DNA from: Trileptium ribeirensis
Taxonomy: Eukaryota; Nematoda; Enoplea; Enoplida; Thoracostomopsidae
DNA length: 64,000 bases
NCBI GenBank assembly: GCA_030248225.1
Contig: JASANE010003410.1
Coordinates: forward strand, 50,316 to 114,315
Reading direction: 5' to 3'
Positions 33,206-46,420 of the stretch are shown in pieces. Numbering within the stretch: the stretch's first letter is position 1; each line of letters starts with the position of its first letter. The notes below the pieces were generated by a model, which did no database searches, was not told the origin of the DNA, and was given only the letters and a program-made list of their open reading frames with translations. Made by a program: the position numbers and the translations under genes.

Positions 33206-36190
33206 ACCTCGTAACGATCCGTATGGATCTGTTACATAATCTTTATACATCTATAGTGAAATACTGCCATTTTTTACTATTTTCGGTGCCAAAATTTACC
33301 AAATTTTGCTGCGGCACCGTCAAACAATTAAACCACCGTGTTTAACGATATAACCCTATCGTTAACTTCCAACAAGCAAAAAACGTACTATGCAAAATTT
33401 TGAAAGTCTTTTTGGGGGTATTTTTAAACTATGGTTCACAGTTTAAAAACGGATGCTCTGACAAAAGAGCAGGGTTGTAGCTCTCGATGAGAGAATGGTG
33501 TCTAGTTAGTGGTCTCCATTTTTCGATCCGATACCTCTGGCAATAATTATAACCTAAAATATTGGGTGGCTCTAATGGCCAAAAAGTCTCCAAATCGTGT
33601 CAGTTTTGTAAAAATTGAAAATTATTGGAGCAGTGTAGGCGTTAAGCTACGTACAGAACTACAATTCAATATATGTCATTATTCGAGGAAAAGGTTTAGA
33701 AAAAAGAATGTTTTCCAAATTAAGCCATGTTTGAAGAAACTCCACTGGCTCCATTTCAACAAGGAGATCTGTGATGCCGGATAGGCCGGGCTTTGATCAA
33801 ATTAACATCTAGACGTATAGCTAGGCAGACGATAAGTATATACCTGAAATTATGTTTCGTTATCTTATGTGCGTGAGAATAAAGCGTTAAAACATGGATT
33901 TTTGATCATTTTTGGTGCAATACAAGGCCGATGATTTATTAAACTATTGACAGCATCTCTAGCAGCATCACAAGTTAGTTAAAAATTTTCACCAGCGAGT
34001 TTAGGTTCTTGTACATATGGCTTCTTACTGCTGCGCACGTGGCTACAAGGTGTGTGTTTCCAAACTTCACTGCTGGAATCCGCTGGCCAGCGGCGAAGCT
34101 TTTGTTCTATAAGTAAATTCATTTAGCAATGCTGTGTTGCCTCGTGTAATTCCATAATTATTACCATATCTGCTGTTATGGGATCGTAACTAAAACGATA
34201 AATGCGAGCGGTGCGGCTATTCAGCACTTGGAGACTGAATCAAAGCTCCGATTCAGCTTCCCAAGTCACACTCAAACACATTATAAAGAAAATAATTCAC
34301 TAGACATACGTTAGATGCAACGTTGCGGCCGTTTGTGGCACTTATCAAACTCTATAATTCTTACTCAGTATATATACCAGAAAGAAGACAGCTTTCGAAA
34401 TTTATAAATCGCAGCTTTTAAGAAAATTTAGAATTTCAGATTTTACGTTTTCCCGTTTGAGCCGCTATTACTTGCAATATTGGGGGCATAGCACAAATCC
34501 ATGGTTTACACTCTACAGACAAAAATTCGCTAAGCCAACATTTAAAAATGTCACTGTTTTATAATATTCTAAACTTTTGGCACATGGCTCGAAAATGAGT
34601 ATTCTGGTATATAACAAAATGGGTAAATGCAGAAATCTATGATAGGATTTAGCACAGTCATCTCAATGTTTAATCAGATGCCTCAAAAGGATTATACATT
34701 CCAAAGCTTTCAAGAACATCAAATGTCCGTTTATATTCTAAATGGTTTAAATTCGTGTCTGTTTTTTTTGAGAATTTGAAAGCATAAATCACAAAAGCTA
34801 CTTAACACGAAGAAATATATACAATTAGATGGTATATTCATCGAGTAGATTAAATCTTACGGAAACACGTTAACAGACGAGTCAAAAGTTTTCTGATCAG
34901 CAGAGGGTGATTTGAAGATACTTTGATTTTCAATAGATAGATGTGAATAATTCGGCCATTGATGAAAACAGAGTGAGTGTGACTAGTCTGTATATAGTGA
35001 CATTTTAACATTCCACATGAAGCCTGCTGAATATCTTCCAACGTGGGAATGTACAATCAGTACATAAAAAGCAACGTTACAACCATTTTTGGAAAGTTTT
35101 AAAACCATAAGATCCTTTATTCCCCAAAGCAAATACTAAAACTGTAAAGTTTCGAAGTTTATAAACCGAAACTGCATAAAAATTGCAATGTGGACGTACC
35201 CAAAATAACGACAACAAAGCAATTAAAAATCGCACGCTCCCATGATTCCAACATATACAGCCCAGTGTTGAGCAAATATTGAAAATACAGCCATTGTAAG
35301 TAAGCTATGAACTTCCACTCTGATCGGCCGAGCAGGTCGTCTTTCCGTCGGTCTGTTTGTTCACCACTACTACTCAGCATAATGAGTTGAAATATAAACA
35401 GACCTGCTAAGTATTTAATATTATCTCCGTTAGGCTTACCCAGCAGGTAAATATAACCATTCATTATTGCAGGTTATTTATTAATAGTTTGAATATTTTA
35501 CAGATACGAACAGAATAAGTGCAAAAAAGACATGCAACAATTTTCATGTACGTATAAACGAAAGTTACAACCCTCGTCTGCATTTACGTTCTTTTATAAA
35601 CAAAAGCATAAATAAATTCATTCTAAAATTTGACAAATTTTTACGTTTTCGTTTGTTAGTAAACGAACGTTCTAACGTGCGTTTGCGTTTACGTTCGTTC
35701 GTGTTTCGTGTTCGTATTTTATGCACTTGTTTTTGTCCAACACTCTACTTATGATGCGCGTTGAATACCCACTAATTTTCGCATTGAGTAACACATTGCT
35801 TTACATGAACTCATGTGTTCATTAATTTTTGCGTCTTAACCCACGGTAATCCTGTTTTTTGCACTAATTTGTGAGTAAATTGACAGCTTTTCTTTTTTTG
35901 TCTACCTTCGCCGGCTTGCCAAGCGACTCGCAAACTGTGCCTAAATCGACACTAAATATTGCTGTCGCAGTCTGTATTTTTGCAAAATATAAACCGACTT
36001 AGCTTCAAGTTCAACACTCAATAACTCCTGAACTATTAATGTATATTTTATGGTTTGAGCTATTTAGCCGTTACAACGATATTCCTAAACCCAACAGTAC
36101 CTGACAAGCATCTTTTATTCCTAGATGAAGGTATACCCCCGATTGTTTAACTGTAGAATATTGTTTCTCTAGATCTATAATAGTCACCGT
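33206..36190. other. Spacer without recognised genes
   Basis: Plus-strand frame 33509-33784 (91 codons, basic) and minus-strand frame 35159-35464 (101 codons, two hydrophobic stretches) are the longest; neither has a known motif. A short region around 35640-35720 is rich in repeated CGTTTACGTTCGTT-like strings with partial palindromes. Nothing else was seen. Confidence 0.4.
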
Positions 36191-36398
36191 CATGGGCGTA
36201 GCTACGAAAAAATTTCGGGGTTGGGGAAATGGTCAGACTCATTTCAGATTTTTCATGGAAAAAAACAATTTCCAGGCTACTCCGACAGAAAAAGTGCAGT
36301 CCAGCTGGGATAGTTTTTTACTACGGAGAGACCAGTGGTAATTTTCCAGATTAAAAAATTTCGGAGGGTGGATTCCCCTCCTCCCCGGCTACGCCCTG
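36191..36398. mobile_element. hAT MITE, GGGCGTAGC family (208 bp)
   Basis: Left end CATGGGCGTAGCTACG, right end CGGCTACGCCCTG (complement CAGGGCGTAGCCG; the left copy has an additional T). Flanked by identical 8-bp GTCACCGT (36183-36190 and 36399-36406). Ends of the CAGGGGCGTAGC type followed by G-rich strings are common in hAT MITEs of many animals. No coding content. Confidence 0.92.
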
Positions 36399-36406
36399 GT
36401 CACCGT

Positions 36407-37689
36407 ACAAAGAAGAAATGAAAGAATTTGAGTATTTATACAGTTCCCAAAAGCATTGAAACCGAACGATCCAATCGAGCGAAATTTCGTCTAAAACGCA
36501 TATTCGTGCAAAAATCTTTTTGCCTATCTATGGCAACTGTAATCATATTTTCTTTTGTTTGATAATAATAATTTCTTTTATTCTTTGTGTAGGAATATGC
36601 TTTACCATCATTATTTACAACCAAAAATTCTTAAAAAACTGTCGAAAATAGACTAATTTATCTTAGTCAATATCGCCGGACAATATAGTCAGACATCTGG
36701 TAGAAAAATAGGAACCGCCGTACACATACCTGTCATCGAGACTTAAAAATTTGCTGGAAAACAATAATTTAAGGCAGAGTTCCATTGTGGAACTATCAAT
36801 AATATTTAAAAATTTACCCCGAAAAAGTGCAAATAATGTTATAATTTTAACCAACTAAGTTCGTTGTTTGTCGCAGATACGTTGCGTAATCTTACGTATA
36901 GTGATATTTTATATACAGCCTTCAGTACGTTGATTTCACTGTTATACGGCTGCAATTGGTATCCGAGACGGTACTGTAGAAATTCAACACCAAAAACTCA
37001 AAATTTTAGCAATTTTTCTATTTCATAGACGACTTTAATCACCAATAGCTTTATTTACTTGCCTAATACGATAAAGCAATGGTATTTGATTGGTATAAAT
37101 CCATATCAAGCGCTATAATATTCTAACTTCAAAGTAGCTCTTCAATTATACTTTCTAAAAAATATTTTGGCCCTAGATGGCGAAATAAATAAATCTATTG
37201 TTTGAAATGTGCTAAACGACATTGTATTATTGCTCCTCGTAAGACATGCGCATTATAACGTTTTTGGACTTTGAAGGCGTGTTAGGTAGCTGGACGATGT
37301 AGACCACAAAACAATCTAGCTTAATCAATTTTTGATTTTCATCTAGAAACGTTGGGTAACGAAGTGATCCGTAAGTAGCAGGTTATGTGGGCTGCTACAA
37401 ATTGTGCGTGACTTTATCGCACACTTCGGTTGCCACAAGTCCGCTCACCCCGTTTAACCTCGCCATCAGAGTAACTAGCTTCAACAGCTGAAATATATAT
37501 TATTCGAACATATTTCATGATATACCGAACAAGAAGTTGAGTCAGTCCACAATTTCACAGCAAGCGGTATCACTATGAGTGAGCGACGTTTATCGTCACT
37601 GCTATGTTTGAACGAATCACTCATCACATTTGCCAGCGTCCGATCTTCTTATTCGCAGATTTAAAGCACTAGCATAAACACAAAATGAT
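36407..37689. other. Unassigned spacer
   Basis: AT-rich; minus-strand frames at 36436-36624 and 36663-36854 have no motif. No repeats or element ends noticed. Confidence 0.4.
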
Positions 37690-38430
37690 ATAGACATCAA
37701 ATGGGGGCCCAAAGATGCAGTATCACGCCAAAACGGGTATAAATGAACCATTTTATGGTTTTCTGCATTCTCGAACAGCTTTATAACCGCAAACCCAATA
37801 GTTTTTACAACAGGCTGAAGATCACGGAATCATGCACTGCTAAATTGGGTCCATAGGATACAGTACCATTCCAATAAATCTATATCGGCAACAAATACAC
37901 TAAAATGTATCTCTTCATCTTTTCCAGCATCCTCAAAACATTTTATAACCACAAATAAAACACATTTGAACACTAAGTAGAATATCACGGAATCATGAAC
38001 GGCTGAACTCGAGGGGTCCCAATGGATACACTAAGCACCATTCAAAAATACTACATCGGTCGTGGATACACTGAAATAGACCTCTTTATCGTTGTCAGCA
38101 CCAGAATGCAACAAATCTCCTATAACACTTTACTAAAAACCACACAATCACATATGGCTCAGGGGGCTTTCAGGGGATATAGCCCCATTCCAAGTACTGT
38201 ACATTGGCTACCGATTCGCTCAAATTTATTATTGCATCGTTTTCAACATCCCCGAATTCCTGTACAATAACACATGCAATAAAATACAGCAGTACATTGA
38301 AAATCCCGAAATCAGGGGGTCCTTAGGGAAACAGGGCCATTATAAAAGGTACACCCGTAATAAACACGTTAAAACGAATCTATCCATTGTTTTCAGTGAC
38401 CCCCAAAACCTTTATAACAACCATATAATG
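37690..38430 (-). repeat. Satellite array, about 160 bp, inverted relative of the 9.8-kb array
   Basis: The block TTTATAACC.CAAA recurs at about 37780, 37942, 38120, 38264 and 38410 (spacing roughly 145-178), each preceded by CAGCAT/CTC AAAAC and followed by AATCACGGAATCATG-like and GGGTCC sequence. The reverse complement reads TTTGTGGTTATAAA...GATGCTGGAAAA, matching the units at 9787-10180. The family is therefore dispersed in opposite orientations about 28 kb apart. The frame 38022-38270 is a by-product. Confidence 0.65.
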
Positions 38431-39864
38431 CTTGTCAGCAATTATGTTAAAAATATATATTCCGCCAAAAAGCATTGATAATCAAAGTTGTAGTTCTCAT
38501 CCAAGCGAAGATAAAAGACATACACTACATTTTTTGATATGAGTCTCTTTTTAGAGATTTAACTAAAAACGCATTTTCTCTCGGTCACAAATATTGAGGG
38601 GGTAGTCTCTTAAAGATGTTTACCTTACCTTCTGGGTTGCAGATAAAACCGATGTGGGTTATGGGACATACTATAAAGCTATCATATGCGAAAAACCTAT
38701 GGGAATCTCCATTCGGTCTGGAGATATTTAGAAAACACTGTCCGAACCGACGGACAGATGAATACGGTAAAATTTATCAGTGCTCATACAAATAAATGCT
38801 TGCTCACTTCGCTTGCTGCATAACCAGTATGCTGTGTCATCGCCCAGACAATGCAATGTACATAATTGGTCGGACTACTGTAACTAAGTCACTTATGTTT
38901 AAAAGCGAAAATAAAAATTCCGCGCCGTAAAGTTCATCAGTAAGAAGTGTACACTGCGCTATCACCAGCTCTGCTATCACTATTAATGCTTGAAAGCCTA
39001 TCATGTTAGAGTGTGCACCTGATATTTGGGATTAAAAAATTTTGAATGGTTAATTAGTAATTAGCTAATTAGTTAAGCTTATGCAGCTAAAATAGAGAAT
39101 TTTGCAATATTTGTGTTATTTATTGATATAGAATCGTTTCGATCAAACCACTATAGGGTTTTGGGTGGAAGAATTCAAATATAATATTTTTAGCAATGTA
39201 ATTACCAGAACATAAAATTGAGTACATTCGTAATGCCACAGCCCAAACTCCGCTCACAAATGTAGTTCCACTACCGACTAGTAACATGGTGTTTTAAAGC
39301 CTTATTATGCTACAAAAAAATCACCCAAAGTTCAAGTTAAATTTATTTTACAATGCTTTTCGCAAATTCAACAAATCACGATAAGCTCAAATTATGTTCG
39401 TCCTTCAACTTTAATGTCTCTGTCCCAAAGAATGTCTTTGGTAAGACATTTAAAACCGTATTGCAGCTCTGGTTCAGTCCTACAATAGGTTCACAAATTA
39501 TTGTCTGATAATCCTATTCTACATAAATATGAATCAAAAATGCTGTGCTCTGCCAAAAACTGTATTTTCATACGATCTTTATTAGGCTTCCAAAGATATT
39601 TTACTCTAAGCTTGTCATGATCATCAAAGAAAACCCTTACAACCAGTGCTATGAGTCCACCTGCTTTTATGTTCTGTAAAATACATTCTGTTTCAGACAC
39701 GTTTTAAGCACGGAAACATTTATAGGAACATAGGGTTCCTGTCCTAATATTTTGGTCTTAGACCCGTGTCTGGCAATTCATCTGCTATTTAATTACTCCG
39801 GAGTGGCCTTTAAGTCAGCCCAGACTAAGCCTATGATTATAACCTATACTGTTTAGCCGCTTTC
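38431..39864. other. Spacer; possible minus-strand coding fragment 39491-39700
   Basis: Minus-strand frame 39491-39700 has charged, gene-like composition (FFDDHDKLRVKYLWKPNKDR) but no family I recognise. It continues in character past its stop to about 39400. It could be a host exon or transposon remnant. The rest is featureless. Confidence 0.35.
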
Positions 39865-40350
39865 ACCAAAACAAGCTGGCAACAAATATATATTTGTTTC
39901 GTGGATTACATCACGAAATGGCCTGAAGCGTTTGCAGTACCAGACCAAGCGGCTAGTGCGATTATTAGAGTATTTATCAAAAGAATCGTGTGTCGACATG
40001 GAGTCCCCGACTATATAGTATTAACCGATGAAGGCCCTTGATTTACTGCCTAGAATTTTACGGAAGAATTGGTATAAATTGGAACAAAGAAGGTGTATTA
40101 AGCGCCATATCAATAAAAACCGAACGGATTGGAAAAAAGATGGAATCGGACGCTGAAAACAATGCTCAAACCAACAACAGAATTGGTTCCTGACAAATGG
40201 GATGAGTTTCTGGAACGGTTGCGTTTTGCATACAGAACAGTGGCCCATGCTTCAACTGGTCAAACCCCATTTTTCCTACTACATGGTCGCGATCCCGATA
40301 TACCCGATAAAAATTCGATCCATGGATGCTGCGAGTGCAACCACACATGA
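39865..40350 (+). pseudogene. Ty3/gypsy integrase catalytic core, decayed
   Basis: Integrase inserts the element DNA into the host genome. The RNase-H-like core is easy to follow: VDYITKWPEAFAVPDQ with the first catalytic Asp at 39904-39906, CRHGVPDYIVLTDEGP with the second at 40027-40029, NGLEKRWNRTL with the Glu at 40132-40134, then WDEFLERLRFAYRT and the GQTPFFLLHGRDPDIPD end block. The DD35E residues are all kept. A frameshift near 39895 and five or six in-frame stops between 40032 and 40115 kill it. The HHCC zinc domain and the upstream RT are absent. Confidence 0.92.
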
Positions 40351-42899
40351 AGGATACGTACCGCAGTTTATCGAAGCAACTGGAATCGCAAAGAACGAGC
40401 CAGTAATCCGTGAACAAGAGCGGAGCAACAACACTAGTGCTACAAATCTAAGTACAGAACGGCCATTAATCGAAGATACTCGTTCGATCAAAACCAAGCC
40501 GTACGAGTTTCACGCCAGGGCCGAACGACAAAAGAACGTCGTTACACATCACGCGATGCTGGCAGCGGTGGACGATTCAACCTTTGAACGGGTCAAGTAA
40601 CAATAGTGATCGAAACGGAAGAGGGCGCGATGCAGTTCGCCGAAGTCATGCATCAATCGAGGACCAATATCATATCAATCGCGACATTAGTACCGAGGGT
40701 CCGCTGATTGAGTTAAAAGCGGTGGCTATGCAAAGAACGTCGATAGGAACAATTCGTGACAAAAATGGTAAACATCCAGAATGCCTCACATGGAACAATG
40801 AAAGATTCTGGAGTGACATTCAGCGAAACGGCTGGCAAACATATTCGATATGAAACAATTTAGACGAGCGACAATTTTGATATCGCGCAATTTGGTGAAA
40901 GAATGCCTGGCGTACTCTATGAAGAATTAAAGCCACAAGCGAAACATTGTATTGTGAAACGATATCGCAAACGAAGTAAAGATTTAGAAAGCGACTTTCG
41001 AGGAGATAAAACCATATATATAAAGCACTACTGACGACGATCAACATGCATGAATTGCAAAGAGCGCCGACGCAACAAGTAGTGGAAAAGTACGTTCGCA
41101 GAATGAATGGCGGTTTGATCTAACAATACGAACAGATCGGCAACAGTAAGAGGCTGTTTGCGCCAACTACATCGCGAAACCAATGTGGACGGTGAAAAGA
41201 AAGCGGGTGGACAATTACTCAAGTAGTTCATTATTGTCGAGACGCAACTCTGTTGATCCCTGTTGCACTTGGAATGGCATGTCGAACGAATAAATCAGCG
41301 ATAACAAGATCAGAACAGAAAGAAGTCTGTGGCCTGATCGAGAAAGTAGTAAAGAAATATCCATGGCACAGAACGCCGACAGTGCGAATCGAAGCAAGAC
41401 TGCAGCCAACAGAAAAAGAACAGCAGAAACTAAGAATATTCACAAAGATACAGCAAGAGTTTGACGAAAACGTCTAGCCACAGCTGCAGGAAGCGAGACA
41501 GTTCTCTAGTAGCATGTATAAACTGCATGCAGGTCGAACGGATAAACAAAACAGTTCGATGTTAACAGTTTTCGATTGTGGAAAGTAGACAAAACGATAG
41601 TTTAAGAAGAAGAAAAATTCAACCACATCAAAGGCGATGTCGAAAAGATACAGAAAAGATGCTGATGTTTCTGCGAGATATGCTAATGAAATACCATGGG
41701 CCAAGACGAAGAGAGAAATCCAAGCCGAATTGATGAAAGGTACTAAATCACAGCTAGTAGGGATGACATTGGATTCAGCCGAGGCGGATTCTGCGAAAAA
41801 AGAAAAGTTGACAAAGAGTTAGAAGTCATAAGGAAGAAAACTGGAGCAGAAAAAGCAGAAGCTCTGGAGGCCAAAGTGAATCAAGATATGTACGCATTAC
41901 CAAAAAAGCAACAACAAATGACAGAAACAGAAGTATAGGAAGACACAAATAGGAAATGCCACTTTTTGGAAACATTAGTGGCGGCAGGTTCGAAAGCTCA
42001 AAAAGAAACCGACGAACAAAAAGTACCAACGCAGGAAGTCGGTCAAGAACAACAAACACTGGCAAGTATAGGAGTTCCACAAGAGGACGATGAGGACGAA
42101 GCACAACCTGGTGAGTTTGCATTCCGGTCGGGTGCAGGTCATCGGGATGCACAATCTCAAGATGTCGAGATGACGCAACAAGAATGGCAACTTGGTCAGC
42201 ATGAATTCCGCTCGGGCGTAACTTGCCAAGAAGCGCAAAGCGATAGCGTAGCAACGACACGAGATAAATAAATACAACAAAAGAGTCAATGGAAGAAAAA
42301 TCGGAGCAAGGACCGATGAAAATGGAACCACAGCCGCAAGAAGAAATGGAATATATACCTAGAAGAACCAGATTACATTGAGGCGGAATAAGAGATGAAA
42401 CCAGACGATGCGTTATTTCTTGAAGGCACAATCACAAAATCAGCCACGAAAATATAGAAATCCGCAAAATGTAGAACAATCCCCGACCGGAAACGTAGCG
42501 CCAGGGCTGCGAAAATGTAAGTGGCTCAATGAAACATGCGAAGAAAAAGCTAAAAAATATGGATTCGATATGAGCATCGTGGCAAGAATAGAGATGGAAC
42601 AGAAGCAAGAGTTCGTCTATGGTTCAATGCTGGGATCACAGCTATATTTCGTGGACAAGGAAGGAAATGTAAGGAAAATAACGGAAGAAGAAAAGGAACA
42701 AGTGCAAAAAGACTGTGATAAAAGAAAAAGGAGTGAGAAAAGTGGACGCACCAGATACTAGATGGAGCATTATGGCAACCAATCGAACGCGCGAATGGAA
42801 AAAAATTAAATACAAGCAGAAAGAAGCTCCAAAGAAGGCGGAAGAAGGACGAGAAGCAATATCACCGAGCGAACAAAAACCTGTAGATAAAGGGAAACA
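40351..42899 (+). pseudogene. Decayed Lys/Glu/Gln-rich coding remnants, part 1
   Basis: Purine-rich on the plus strand. Frames at 40584-40853, 41253-41477, 41637-41822, 41966-42271 and 42408-42761 are charged, coiled-coil-like and separated by stops and shifts. They follow the integrase directly. I recognise no domain (no zinc knuckle, protease or RT). Either a long accessory ORF behind pol in this gypsy group, or the gag of another element. Confidence 0.5.
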
Positions 42900-44932
42900 T
42901 TGGTTCACCAAAAAAGAGCCATTCCGCGGAACTATGGGAAAGGACCAAGTCCACAACAACAACAACAACAAGAAGTAGTGCCCAAGGTATCACAGTCACA
43001 AAGCGAGAAAAAGTCAGTTCCTCAAAAAGTAGAGCCGCAAGTAGAAAAAGAAGAAAAGCAGGTTCCACAAGAAAAGCCGAGTACTTCGGGAATTCAGGAA
43101 AGAACGGAATACGGTACCACCAGAGCTCCGAAAACGATCCCAATAACAGAAACCGATCGAGAAAGAATAGAGAAATGGCTACCAACGGTGCAAGTAGCGT
43201 CCTCATCGACTAGTTTATCGGAACCAGCGATAACAACAGCTGCCGAGATACCAAAGCGTCGGAACTCAAACGGAGTGTAGATGTACATAGCGCGTGGCAT
43301 GTCGGTTCCGAAATTAGTGACAACACCATTGCAGGAACCGGAGAAAATGACGGCCGAGACAGAATTACAGAAGGGAATAGCAGAAAAAGAACGACCATTG
43401 CAACGTCAAACGCGAGGAAGCATAACGTCCACCGAGTCGCTCCAATCTGTAGTTACAGCCGAAACGATAGCAATTGATGAGAAGTTAGCCGAAACGTTAA
43501 GCGACTCCGCGAAGAAATTCGAAATATACGAGCCAAGGAATGATTTACCGACACAGCACGTATTAGCTGAAATCAGAGCTATCCAGGTCTTTAATGAAAA
43601 AATGGAGAGAATGTACGAAATTATCGCGAAAAGAGGAAACCCATTGAAAGAAAAGTACCAGGCAGAGCACAACCGACGTAAATAGATGCAACAAGCTCAC
43701 ATAAAAGATACCAAAAGATTGACGGAGCAATGGGAAGCAAAGAAACTTGGCATGTAATGATCAAGAAATACATCGATAATAAGAACAAAGTCGTATACCC
43801 TTACAAGAAGTGTCGGGACTGAGCCAACAAGAACCAACATTATTCAAATTGACGGAGCAAGTGCAACAACTACAACAGCGAATTGAAGAAAAAGAAGATC
43901 TTAGAATGAAGCAATTTACATCGCAGAAATCAAGATGAGATAAACATCTTATACGAAACAATCCATAGAAATGAGGAAGCAATTCTAGCGGCATAAAATG
44001 GGACGGTATATATTCAAGAATTGCTCGACCTGGCATGACAACGCGGAGAAACTCAAGAGCACACAAAATAATGTCCAAGAGCAATTACAAAATGCGCGAG
44101 AGGAATTAACGGACGCAAGGGAAGAAACTGTGAAAATTCTTGTTCAGCTGAGTAAGGCGCAGAATAAAATAACAGCTAAAGATGAACGAATAATTAAATT
44201 TGCAGAATAGAACAGAATAACTGCAATTACAAGCGCACGTAGAACAAGCTCAGGTTGAACAAGTTTAAAGGGAACAAGATCCACAAAAATTCAAAGAAAA
44301 GAACGCCAAGAAAGGGCATTAAAACCAAAATTTCCAGGCGATGAAGTATTCCAATGGACGGATATACATCCAGAGGGCCTAACTGAAGGAATATCAATTG
44401 TGGAACGAGTTATGTTCTTTCGAGATGCGAGTTATGTTCTTTCGAGATGCGAGTTATGTTCTTTCGAGATGTAAATAAACACTTCGCAAATGGAAATCAT
44501 ACCATAGCCGAATATGAATAGAGCAACGAATGAAGTACAAGAGAAATGGTTGGAAATAATACGTCAGGATACAATGCCCAAAGAAGAAAGAACAGCACTG
44601 CGTGTTGGCGAGACCAAAATCCGAAACAAATGTCGATCATTGGATAAGGCAAGAGCAGAATACCGACAAGTGGTATCAAAACCATTCAGAAGTGCACAAC
44701 TGAATATATGAAAACCAAGATCGGACAGGTACAAAATATATTGGAAATTATGGCGATATATACCAAATGATTGTACCGAGGTAATGTATAGCCAGGTCGA
44801 ACGTATGGCATCTAGAACAGCACCGAGCGCATGGTTCGAAGGCTTCAAACCATTGGGAAGGGTGACTAAAGACGTGTTCACGGATACATTCGAATACATC
44901 AAAGGAAGAACTCAAGAGAAAAAGGTTATTAC
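42900..44932 (+). pseudogene. Decayed charged coding remnants, part 2 (one predominant frame)
   Basis: The same reading frame serves 42900-43280, 43281-43750, 43998-44210 and 44514-44932, broken by single TAG, TAG, TAA and TGA stops, so one long ORF is likely. 43760-43940 and 44211-44510 use shifted frames. Predicted protein: Gln/Lys/Glu-rich coiled coils (VQQLQQRIEEKEDLRMKQ; VQEQLQNAREELTDAREE), then a more compact region with WLEIIRQDTMPKEE and AWFEGFKPLGRVTKDVF. A 13-base string TTCTTTCGAGATG is tandemly repeated near 44415-44470. Function unknown; a structural (gag-like) protein of a retroelement is my best guess. Confidence 0.55.
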
Positions 44933-45676
44933 TAGGGATCGATCGAATATTAGGGTATTCGGTATTAGACCGAATCTAACACTATGCCGCCGAATACCGA
45001 ATAGCTCCAATAGCCGTGAAATGATCAAAATAAATGCGTGATTGTGGTGGTTTTTGTTACAGTACTTGGTCTTGAGCGCATACGATGTCTCCAAGCGTTG
45101 GGATATACAATTATACTAATGAAAAGCTTGAAAATTGACCACGAAGTTTGCATTTACGACCTGTGGTGAACAAAATGAAATGTGGCGAGGTAGTGGAGTC
45201 TGGATGTAGTGGAGTATATATGTAACTGTCTTCAGTTGGTGTAATTTAGTGACGTCTACCAAACATGACGCTACGTTCCGGCCGCTGGCGGTCAACAAAT
45301 AAAATCTAAACTAAAGCAGAATAATATTACTTGTGTCGAAATTATCTTTTGCTGTACCAATTTCTAAATGAGTGTAACCTCGACGATGTCAATTTATTCT
45401 CCTCTGTAGGCGGATGCGCGACGAAAGTTCAGCCCGGTTGCTGAGCAGTGACATGCGAGCAAACTGACTCCCCGATCGGCGAACATGGGATCATAAAATA
45501 TAGCATTAGAGTGGGAAATTTTACTGACCGCAGCTGAGGAAGCAACATCACACCCTAATAATCGCCTACAGTTACGATAAATAGCAGTACAAAACAAGTA
45601 TATATCCGGTATTCGACCGAATACTAAATACCGAATACTACGTATTCGGTGGAATTTTGCATTCGGTCGTTTCCTA
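44933..45676. mobile_element. hAT MITE, CCGAATA family (744 bp)
   Basis: Ends TAGGGATCGATCGAAT and, complemented, TAGGAAACGACCGAAT. Identical 8-bp flanks GTTATTAC (44925-44932, 45677-45684). Subterminal ATTCGGTATT / CCGAATA repeats at both ends. It cuts the charged ORF above: the frame to its left continues in the same frame on the right once the element and one flank are left out of account, which independently fixes the boundaries. The minus-strand frame 45394-45711 shows no transposase motif. Confidence 0.93.
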
Positions 45677-45684
45677 GTTATTAC

Positions 45685-46420
45685 ATACGGAGAAAGAATA
45701 CAGGCGAGCAAAGAAGAGAATCCGCTGGTTTATCGGCCGCAACAAATAAGAATTGCTGCAACGAATCCATGGGGAACAGTGGAAATCACTCGATACGCAA
45801 AAACGGCGAGGAGTGTTCGCAGAGGTCGAACATCTAACATGGCAAGATGAGCAGGAGCTGGTGTTCCGGTCAAGCGTCGAATGCGTCGCATCAGTCTTGG
45901 GTGATTACGAAGTGCTTATAATTGAGGAATAGTGAACCGGTGTCATTCCAATCGGGTGCACTGGAACACTCGGAATCCACGCCGTCCGATAATGATCAAC
46001 AAGGCTATGGGAATAGATCCACGGGAACCGGCAAATGAAAAAGGGACAAAGGCGAAGAATAATAACAACAGTAACGAAAAAGAGTGGCAAACGAAAAAGA
46101 AACCCAGTAAAGGACATACGGCAAAGAACCTATGTGACAACAACGAATAAATAGTCGATGAAACAGACAAAAAAGAATTGATTCAATTGTGAAACGAATA
46201 ATCGGTGTAGTAGCAACGCCAAAGAACCGGTGAACCAATCGGAACGCGAACCGGTACCGAGTTAGCGACGACGAAGCCCGTCGAAACAAGAAACCGTGTT
46301 TACAAACATCAGCTACGCAACCGAGAGAGACAGTTCTACGAATGAAAAATAGAAAGAAGTATCAAAGAAGAGATCTGTTTAGGACCAAAGCAAAATCCAA
46401 AGTTAAAATTTCTTAAGTAT
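45685..46420 (+). pseudogene. Decayed charged coding remnants, part 3
   Basis: Continues the broken ORF (45685-45846 without stop), then shorter Lys/Asn-rich frames (45932-46150) and a last frame ending about 46406. No domain recognised. The purine-rich, K/E/Q-rich character stops here, so this is probably the 3' end of the gypsy coding region. Confidence 0.45.

Noticed and set aside
43110..43750. Minus-strand hydrophobic ORFs opposite the charged coding remnants (41.4-46.3 kb)
   Set aside because: They are the complement of Lys/Glu-rich codons, which always read as Leu/Phe/Ser-rich frames.
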